Shown: positions 6,609 to 10,547 of the stretch, in pieces
How the letters are laid out: each line of letters starts with the position of its first letter
Position numbering within the stretch: position 1 is the stretch's first letter
Origin: Promethearchaeota archaeon
Lineage (GTDB): Archaea; Asgardarchaeota; Lokiarchaeia; Sigyniarchaeales; Promethearchaeaceae
DNA length: 10,547 nt
Direction of reading: 5' to 3'
NCBI GenBank assembly: GCA_014729055.1
Contig: WJKO01000199.1
Span: forward strand, 1-10,547
Position numbers and translations under genes: made by a program
Notes under the pieces: model-generated
The model's input: only the letters and a program-made list of their open reading frames with translations
Database searches by the model: none
What the model was told of the DNA's origin: nothing

Positions 6609-7625
6609 ATGATAGAAACTATGATGTATTTTTCGTTATTAAGATCCGATTGGTTTGAAATCAGCTTGATTCTTTTCACAGCGCTTTTCGTTTTTGTAGT
6701 AATCCTCAAATTGATCCAATATTATGTTAGATGGGGTAATTTCAAGGCAAATAACCTCCAATACTCAAAAGGGAGGATAACCATACAGAAGAAAGATTCT
6801 TTAGGAATAATAAACCTTAGATTTATTCAAGTATGTAGAAAAGAAAATAATCTCCATAGCTATAGAAAGAGTAAACGCATTCTTGTATTTACACCATATT
6901 TAATCCGAAAGTCCCGCATGAATTTCTTGGCATCAGCGCTTGCAGAAGCCAATTACAATGTTTATCTTATGAGTTCTGCAGAATTCCTTAATAAACTCGG
7001 GATGAACGAGAAAAAAAGCAGAAAATATGTATTTTCTCAGATAAATCAATTGTTTCGTTTATTGAATATCGAAATAATAATAGGGTTTGATATGATAAAT
7101 GCGCTAATATTGGATTATTTGCAAAATTATAAGGATTCAAATGGCAAGATCATTAATAAAAATGACATTGATGATAGAAGCACACGATTCATCAAGAGTC
7201 TTAATCAAAGTCCACTATCTTTAAATGCTGTGATGCCCAAAGTCGTTATCTCTATTCGCCCCATTGTAAAAACAGAGGATATGAGCATGCTTCATTATAT
7301 TCCTTTTACATATCGCTGGTTTTATACACTATTCGCATTTATCCGAAGCGGGTTTAGAAACATTATGAAATTTTATCCAGAATTCTCGATTCAGAGTCTA
7401 CTTAAGATGGAATTAAAACATAGGGTGTTCCTAATTATACCAGAAAAAACACCGAAAACAACTAAAATAACCCAAGAATTCTTTTTAAATGAAAAAATAG
7501 AGCTTAAGAAGAAGCAAAATATGTTCGAGCTTCTAAGGTTTGAACAGGGCGGATTCCGATTTAATAAACAAGAGACCATAGTATACGCGAAATTGTTAAG
7601 ATTCATTGACGAATCTTTCGTTTAA
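6609..7625 (+). CDS. Unrecognised single-pass membrane protein, possibly a degenerate alpha/beta hydrolase
   Basis: I do not recognise this 338-residue protein firmly. One clear transmembrane segment lies near the N-terminus (about 17-40), followed by RWGNFK, so the rest is probably a cytoplasmic domain. The body has an alpha/beta-hydrolase-like rhythm: KRILVFTPYL (89-98) resembles the strand before the oxyanion region, LASALAEANYNVYLMS (107-122) resembles the helix and strand that follow, and EIIIGFDMINAL (155-166) falls where a GxSxG nucleophile elbow would be. KHRVFLIIPEKTP (270-282) resembles the strand carrying the acid. The usual nucleophile Ser is absent; Asp161 takes its place and the second Gly is missing. 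It may be a non-catalytic relative or an unrelated alpha/beta fold. The ATG at 6609 is preceded by a TATA box at leaderless spacing. Its 3' end overlaps the opposite-strand nucleotidyltransferase by 23 bases. Confidence 0.65.
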   Translation: MIETMMYFSLLRSDWFEISLILFTALFVFVVILKLIQYYVRWGNFKANNLQYSKGRITIQKKDSLGIINLRFIQVCRKENNLHSYRKSKRILVFTPYLIRKSRMNFLASALAEANYNVYLMSSAEFLNKLGMNEKKSRKYVFSQINQLFRLLNIEIIIGFDMINALILDYLQNYKDSNGKIINKNDIDDRSTRFIKSLNQSPLSLNAVMPKVVISIRPIVKTEDMSMLHYIPFTYRWFYTLFAFIRSGFRNIMKFYPEFSIQSLLKMELKHRVFLIIPEKTPKTTKITQEFFLNEKIELKKKQNMFELLRFEQGGFRFNKQETIVYAKLLRFIDESFV

Positions 7626-8310
7626 CAAGAGAGTTACGGTCTGAAATACGCTTTAAAACCTCACCAAAAGATTCATTTGCTTGTAACATTTCATGAAGGA
7701 AAACTCCAGTCCGACCCACTTTATCTCTCTTTAATAAGACCCTTTTTCTAACTTTAATGATTTTTGGACTAATACCCAGAATTTTAACAGCATATTTTTC
7801 ATTTCCCAATAAATTCATCTTTTTATGTCCCTTTTCTGTGGGTATAACTAAAGTAAGACTCTTGTCAATCCCTGGAACACGTTTAGATTTCATAAGATCC
7901 TTATAATCGATGGACCCACTAAATTTATAGAACTCATAATTTAGATCTTTCCCGCGAGTTAAGAAGATAGTCATACACGTATCATTTGAGAGATAAAGAT
8001 GTCCTTTTATCACATCACTCGGCGTTGCTTGAACAATTTCTCTCCCAATTATTTGTAAATTTGCTTGTATTAAGCTTAATTCTACTCGAAATGGGGGAAT
8101 ATTAGCGTTAATTAAAATATCAAGATCGCTATTCTCATTAACATCACCGCGTGCTGTGCTACCGTATATTAATATAGGAATACCATGTTCGTGTAGTGCT
8201 TTACAGACTTTTTTTGCGTGTCTTCTTTTGCGTTGAAATAAATTCCACTGTTCTTCCGTATATTTTACCTCTATTTCTTCAGCGCGATAATTTACTTTTT
8301 CTCTCGGCAT
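7603..8310 (-). CDS. Minimal nucleotidyltransferase (pol-beta superfamily, COG2413-like)
   Basis: This 235-residue protein has an N-terminal helix region with VKYTEEQWNLFQRKRRHA (15-32). The nucleotidyltransferase signature follows: IYGSTARGDVNENSDLDILI (48-67). It contains the GS...RG turn (G50, S51, R54, G55) and the metal-binding pair Asp62/Asp64. Proteins starting with MPR plus this layout form an archaeal group of predicted nucleotidyltransferases (COG2413-like). The group's substrate is not established. The third acidic residue usual in this fold is not obvious in the strand CMTIFLT (112-118). The remaining C-terminal half is Lys/Arg-rich (for example KIIKVRKRVLLKRDK, 183-197), which suggests contact with nucleic acid. 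It overlaps the convergent 6609-7625 gene at their ends. No HEPN antitoxin or toxin partner is adjacent, so a MNT-HEPN pair is not supported. Confidence 0.85.
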   Translation of the reverse strand: MPREKVNYRAEEIEVKYTEEQWNLFQRKRRHAKKVCKALHEHGIPILIYGSTARGDVNENSDLDILINANIPPFRVELSLIQANLQIIGREIVQATPSDVIKGHLYLSNDTCMTIFLTRGKDLNYEFYKFSGSIDYKDLMKSKRVPGIDKSLTLVIPTEKGHKKMNLLGNEKYAVKILGISPKIIKVRKRVLLKRDKVGRTGVFLHEMLQANESFGEVLKRISDRNSLVKRKIRQ

Positions 8311-8321
8311 AAAAAAAATCC

Positions 8322-8371
8322 GAAGCTCATTTTGATGTTATGTTATTTATTGTAACAATGCTCTAAGCTTC
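8322..8371. repeat. Imperfect 50-bp inverted repeat in the nucleotidyltransferase leader
   Basis: GAAGCT (8322-8327) and AGCTTC (8366-8371) are inverted copies. GTTA (8337-8340) and TAAC (8353-8356) are also inverted, and both arms have nine bases between their elements. Thirteen of nineteen arm positions match. It lies between the gene start at 8310 and its TATA-like box at 8372-8381. It could be a dimeric operator or a hairpin in the leader RNA. Confidence 0.4.
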
Positions 8372-8381
8372 ATTATATTTA
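8372..8381 (-). promoter_or_regulatory. TATA-like box of the nucleotidyltransferase gene
   Basis: The minus strand reads TAAATATAAT after an A/T-rich flank, about 65 bases before the ATG at 8310. Initiation about 25 bases downstream would give a leader of roughly 40 bases that includes half of the inverted repeat there. Confidence 0.4.
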
Positions 8382-8430
8382 AAAAAAACTTCTAATTTAG
8401 GTTTTTCGTATTTAACAAAAAGAATGTTAG

Positions 8431-8437
8431 AAAAAAA
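8431..8437 (-). terminator. T7 tract after tRNA-Lys(CUU)
   Basis: On the minus strand seven T residues begin eleven bases beyond the tRNA 3' end, and another T5 run follows at about 8417-8421. This fits a U-tract terminator of an archaeal tRNA gene. Confidence 0.45.
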
Positions 8438-8447
8438 GAGATTATAG

Positions 8448-8551
8448 CGGACCATGAGGGATTTTCTATATATAAGCATATCTTATACATATTCGAACCC
8501 CCGACCGACGGATTAAGAGTCCGTCGCACTACCTGGCTGTGCAAATGATCC
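8448..8551 (-). tRNA. tRNA-Lys(CUU) with a 30-base intron in the T-loop
   Basis: Read on the minus strand, GGATCAT (8551-8545) pairs with ATGGTCC (8455-8449), with one G-U and discriminator G at 8448. The D-stem is GCAC/GTGC around loop AGCCAGGTA. The anticodon stem is ACGGA/TCCGT with loop CTCTTAA, giving anticodon CTT (plus-strand 8515-8517). The variable loop is CGGTC. The T-stem is GGGGG/CCCTC with one G-U. The T-loop TTCGAAT is interrupted by 30 bases (8463-8492 if cut at position 58/59; one or two bases of ambiguity because AT repeats at the junction). The intron's core forms a 9-bp helix, ATGTATAAG/CTTATATAT with one G-U, around loop ATATG. Removing it leaves a standard 74-base tRNA. 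CCA is not encoded. Standard tRNA finders tuned to anticodon-loop introns may miss it. Confidence 0.9.
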
Positions 8552-8722
8552 TTACTATAATGCATTATGCAAATTACTTTAGAAAATCCTCCGAACAATC
8601 TAAATAATTTCCATAATATTGAATTAGATAAGTTGCTTTGATATAAAAAATTTACTCTAAATACTCTTTCGATAGAGGAAAACTTCACAATAGATGACAG
8701 ATAATAGATTATTTTTTTTTTA

Positions 8723-8743
8723 ATAGATTTTTTTTGAATCTAT
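8723..8743. repeat. Small hairpin in AT-rich intergenic DNA
   Basis: ATAGATT (8723-8729) and AATCTAT (8737-8743) form a 7-bp stem around a T-rich 7-base loop, preceded by a run of ten or more T residues at 8711-8721. The motif AATAGATT plus a T-run also occurs just before, at 8703. It may end or begin a transcript; no function is proven. Confidence 0.4.
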
Positions 8744-8761
8744 AGGCATCTATGATTGCCA

Positions 8762-8770
8762 CTTATATAC
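8762..8770 (+). promoter_or_regulatory. TATA-like box before the small gene
   Basis: CTTATATAC is a good archaeal TATA match and stands out in the 8552-8833 gap. Initiation about 25 bases downstream falls near 8790, which would give a leader of about 44 bases for the small gene at 8834. The same start would also make a five-codon ATG frame at 8790-8807 leaderless. Confidence 0.4.
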
Positions 8771-8833
8771 ATAAATACATAAATTCAAAATGAGAATCAA
8801 TACATAAGAGTATTCTTTAAATCAAAAAAAAAT

Positions 8834-8944
8834 ATGAATTGTGGGTTATTTGGATTACTTATTTCTCGATTTTGCCAAGCTCATAAACATTGGTATGATG
8901 CTAAATATCCTAAAGAAATTTTAGAAGACTTGAAAGAAAAATAG
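8834..8944 (+). CDS. Putative small protein of 36 residues
   Basis: ATG at 8834 opens a 36-codon frame ending TAG at 8942-8944. The product begins MNCGLFGLLISRFCQAHKHW and ends ILEDLKEK. A short hydrophobic start is followed by a polar, aromatic and charged C-terminal half that would form an amphipathic helix. The composition looks protein-like rather than random for AT-rich DNA. A TATA-like box lies 64-72 bases upstream, and a 7-bp hairpin starts two bases after the stop, so it has its own promoter-terminator frame. I recognise no family. It could instead be the remnant of a longer gene; the upstream reading frame stays open back to 8783 without a start. Treat it as tentative. Confidence 0.4.
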   Translation: MNCGLFGLLISRFCQAHKHWYDAKYPKEILEDLKEK

Positions 8945-8945
8945 G

Positions 8946-8964
8946 TTTACTTTTTTGAAGTAAA
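8946..8964. terminator. Hairpin between convergent genes
   Basis: TTTACTT (8946-8952) pairs with AAGTAAA (8958-8964) around loop TTTTG, two bases past the small gene's stop. It lies 33 bases from the stop of the convergent radical SAM gene. It may terminate either transcript. Confidence 0.45.
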
Positions 8965-8996
8965 TTAATGTTTGAAATTGCAAATTTAAAAAAATG

Positions 8997-10115
8997 TTAG
9001 AGTGGAGTATATTCACATAAATCAAAATATTTGCCGCGGAACGGAAGAATTTCCATAATTCCTCCCTCAAGATCAAATGCCTCCAATCCCTCTAAAAATG
9101 CTGAGTCTTCGGATAAAAACCAAGGCATATCCAGAAAGGGCTCTTTCATTTTTAAATTTAATTCCATCATATCCTTTGGCACACCGCTATCTCTGGTCAA
9201 TTCCTTATAATATGATTGTAGATTCTTTTTTTCACCTTTTACTCGAATAAAAATTAATGTACCATCCTCAGTTATTTCTTCAAAATTACGCTTGATAGAT
9301 TCTGCTCTTAGTTTATATCGATTTCTTTGCTGAGGGCCATCTTTTAAGGATACAGGGCAGTAATGTACTGATAGATTATAGCGATCTGGGATATTATTGA
9401 GAATCTTCTGAGCCAATTCTCTACTTCCCTTGACCGCAGACATAGAATTCTCTGCTAATTGAAAGCCGCGTTTTTTAAGGGCTTTCTGGTTTGGTTCATT
9501 CATTTCAAATTCATTTAAATTGATAAAAAGCGCGCCAATTGTATCCAAATAGTCCATTAAATTCCATATATATTCTTCATGCTCACTTGTTGGAATAACT
9601 GGGACTTCTGCTCCCACTTCTATGCCTAAATCCATAGCATAGTCTATTTTATGAAAATCTTCTTCATCAAGGTGAAATCTTATCTCATCCAATCCTACTT
9701 CTGCTAATTCATTGGCTAATTTCCTTGTCAAATTTTTCCCATTGGTATAAAGATGGATATGGAAATTATCTGAATACTTCCTTTTCAGTTCTTCTATATA
9801 GAAAAGACTTAGTTCGATGTGATCTTCAGATCCAAGCGGATCACCACCTGTAAAACTACAACCTTGCGCTTGGCTTTTTTCGACCTCGCGAAAGACGTCT
9901 TTTGGTGTATTTATCTCAATTTCATTTGCATACATCTGCTCGCTACCTCTTCTTTTTAAAGAGATTGGGCAATACCAAGAACATAGTGGCGGTTTATTGC
10001 ATTTTCCTCCAATAAAGAAAACTAACTTTTGACCTCGTATGCAAAGCTGACACCCAAGCGGTAAAACGCCTATATATTTAGAATCCGCTTCTGTCTTGTG
10101 TACTTCTTTTTTCAT
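8997..10115 (-). CDS. Radical SAM protein (COG2108-like) with unusual CX5CX3C motif
   Basis: This 372-residue protein matches the archaeal group of uncharacterised radical SAM enzymes related to pyruvate-formate-lyase activases (COG2108-like). The N-terminus has GCQLC (21-25) and GQKLVFFIGGKC (28-39), then a cysteine cluster C39-NKPPL-C45-SWY-C49-PIS. That gives CX5CX3C rather than the usual CX3CX2C. The SAM-contacting GGDP is at 90-93 (TGGDPLG), and YTNG (123-126) and later strands fit the partial TIM barrel. YANEIEI (62-68) and YCPVSLKDGPQQRNRYKLRAE (252-272) are further group landmarks, including Cys253. The expected chemistry is reductive SAM cleavage at a [4Fe-4S] cluster to give a 5'-deoxyadenosyl radical; the substrate is unknown. 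Cys22/Cys25 might bind a second metal site. The start at 10115 has AGGA about 13 bases upstream and a TATA-like AGTATATCG about 30 bases upstream. Confidence 0.88.
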   Translation of the reverse strand: MKKEVHKTEADSKYIGVLPLGCQLCIRGQKLVFFIGGKCNKPPLCSWYCPISLKRRGSEQMYANEIEINTPKDVFREVEKSQAQGCSFTGGDPLGSEDHIELSLFYIEELKRKYSDNFHIHLYTNGKNLTRKLANELAEVGLDEIRFHLDEEDFHKIDYAMDLGIEVGAEVPVIPTSEHEEYIWNLMDYLDTIGALFINLNEFEMNEPNQKALKKRGFQLAENSMSAVKGSRELAQKILNNIPDRYNLSVHYCPVSLKDGPQQRNRYKLRAESIKRNFEEITEDGTLIFIRVKGEKKNLQSYYKELTRDSGVPKDMMELNLKMKEPFLDMPWFLSEDSAFLEGLEAFDLEGGIMEILPFRGKYFDLCEYTPL

Positions 10116-10142
10116 ATAGTCACTAATTCCTAAATGAATTTC

Positions 10143-10151
10143 GATATACTC
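10143..10151 (-). promoter_or_regulatory. TATA-like box of the radical SAM gene
   Basis: The minus strand reads GAGTATATC followed by G, centred about 31 bases before the ATG. Initiation would be close to the start codon. The rest of the 10116-10297 gap shows no further clear element. Confidence 0.35.
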
Positions 10152-10297
10152 CTAAGTTTTAGACCACTCGGTAGCTTATTTACGATCTAGGTACAGAGTA
10201 ATTTAATCCTTATTGCTTTAAAACATAGGTAAAATTGAGAAAAAATATTCCCATCTATCATATTTAGAGAAGAATTTTTAGAATAAATAGGTAATAA

Positions 10298-10431
10298 CGG
10301 ACGCAGGGGGATGTATTCAGAAAATGCATACAATCATATTCTATCGAACCCCCGACTTACGGGTTAAAAGCCCGGCACGCTCTCCAGAACATTTATATAC
10401 CTAAATGTTTACCTGGCTGCGTCATGCATCC
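10298..10431 (-). tRNA. tRNA-Lys(UUU) with two introns (D-loop and T-loop)
   Basis: On the minus strand GGATGCA (10431-10425) pairs with TGCGTCC (10305-10299), with one U-G and discriminator G at 10298. The D-stem is ACGC/GCGT, and the anticodon loop CTTTTAA lies in stem CCGGG/CCCGT (27-43 is a C-U mismatch), giving anticodon TTT. The variable loop is AAGTC and the T-stem GGGGG/CCCCC. Intron 1 (10382-10410, 29 bases) interrupts the D-loop between positions 20 and 21. CCAG pairs with CTGG as a 4-bp central helix, flanked by bulges GT|A and AG|A, with inner helix AACATTTA/TAAATGTT. Splicing restores D-loop AGCCAGGTA, identical to tRNA-Lys(CUU). Intron 2 (10313-10343, 31 bases) lies in the T-loop at 58/59 with 5' bulge GA|T and helix AGAATATG/CATTTTCT (one mismatch), and splicing restores TTCGAAT. 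The mature length is 74 bases; CCA is not encoded. Confidence 0.9.
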
Positions 10432-10437
10432 ATTATT

Positions 10438-10477
10438 CTGTTTTATTTTGATTTTCGTTGTGAAAATCTTAAAACAG
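10438..10477. repeat. Imperfect inverted repeat upstream of tRNA-Lys(UUU)
   Basis: CTGTTTT (10438-10444) pairs with AAAACAG (10471-10477), and inside it GATTTTC (10450-10456) pairs with GAAAATC (10462-10468) around GTTGT. The arms are separated by short unequal T-rich spacers. It begins seven bases from the tRNA 5' end, in the promoter region. It could terminate a plus-strand transcript from beyond the window or be a regulatory palindrome. Confidence 0.5.
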
Positions 10478-10547
10478 TGAGTTTTTTAGTAGCGATTATC
10501 TTAAAAACTTTTCTTTAAGTTTTAAGTTCATAAATCATTCAGAAACA

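Noticed and set aside
7603..8310. Toxin-antitoxin pair of MNT-HEPN type
   Set aside because: The nucleotidyltransferase is longer than MNT antitoxins. No HEPN gene with the Rx4-6H motif lies beside it; the overlapping convergent gene is a membrane-anchored protein.
8392..8688. A 98-codon frame on the minus strand
   Set aside because: It runs through the whole tRNA-Lys(CUU) gene including its intron, and its translation has no recognisable protein character.

Overview
This AT-rich window is almost certainly archaeal. Three tRNA genes are present, and two carry introns at non-anticodon positions that fold into bulge-helix-bulge-like structures, an archaeal trait. TATA-like boxes lie about 25-35 bases upstream of several starts, Shine-Dalgarno sites are weak or absent, and the proteins belong to families common in archaea (ThiL, polyferredoxin, a geranylgeranyl-reductase-type flavoprotein, a COG2413-like nucleotidyltransferase, a COG2108-like radical SAM protein). 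A stand-alone 7TM protein and a cysteine-peptidase domain fused to ThiL would fit an Asgard (Lokiarchaeia-like) genome. That placement is inference; no marker gene here proves it.

Layout. Bases 54-2153 (+) encode a 699-residue protein: a complete thiamine-monophosphate kinase (ThiL) followed by a charged linker and a papain/C39-like cysteine-peptidase domain. It converges on a UMF1/Atg22-type MFS transporter (2197-3591, -). Upstream of that on the same strand is a four-cluster polyferredoxin (3706-4146, -), which diverges from a 7TM membrane protein (4291 or 4300 to 5013, +) across a promoter region with helically phased 11-bp repeats. A tRNA-Ser(UGA) with encoded CCA (5112-5198, -) follows. 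Next is a FAD-dependent oxidoreductase of geranylgeranyl-reductase type (5268-6470, -). It diverges from an unrecognised membrane-anchored protein with a faint alpha/beta-hydrolase look (6609-7625, +) across a region with 21-bp tandem repeats. That gene overlaps tail-to-tail with a minimal nucleotidyltransferase (7603-8310, -).

The right end holds tRNA-Lys(CUU) with one T-loop intron (8448-8551, -), a probable overlooked 36-codon gene (8834-8944, +) with its own TATA box and trailing hairpin, a radical SAM protein with unusual CX5CX3C cysteine spacing (8997-10115, -), and tRNA-Lys(UUU) with two introns, in the D-loop and the T-loop (10298-10431, -).

The genes do not form one obvious operon or pathway. 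Most appear to be individually promoted. The two most notable signals are the ThiL-peptidase fusion and the fact that both lysine isoacceptors are interrupted at the same T-loop position. One caveat applies to the fusion: it hinges on a G6 homopolymer (1120-1125) where a one-base error in either direction would put a stop just after ThiL.
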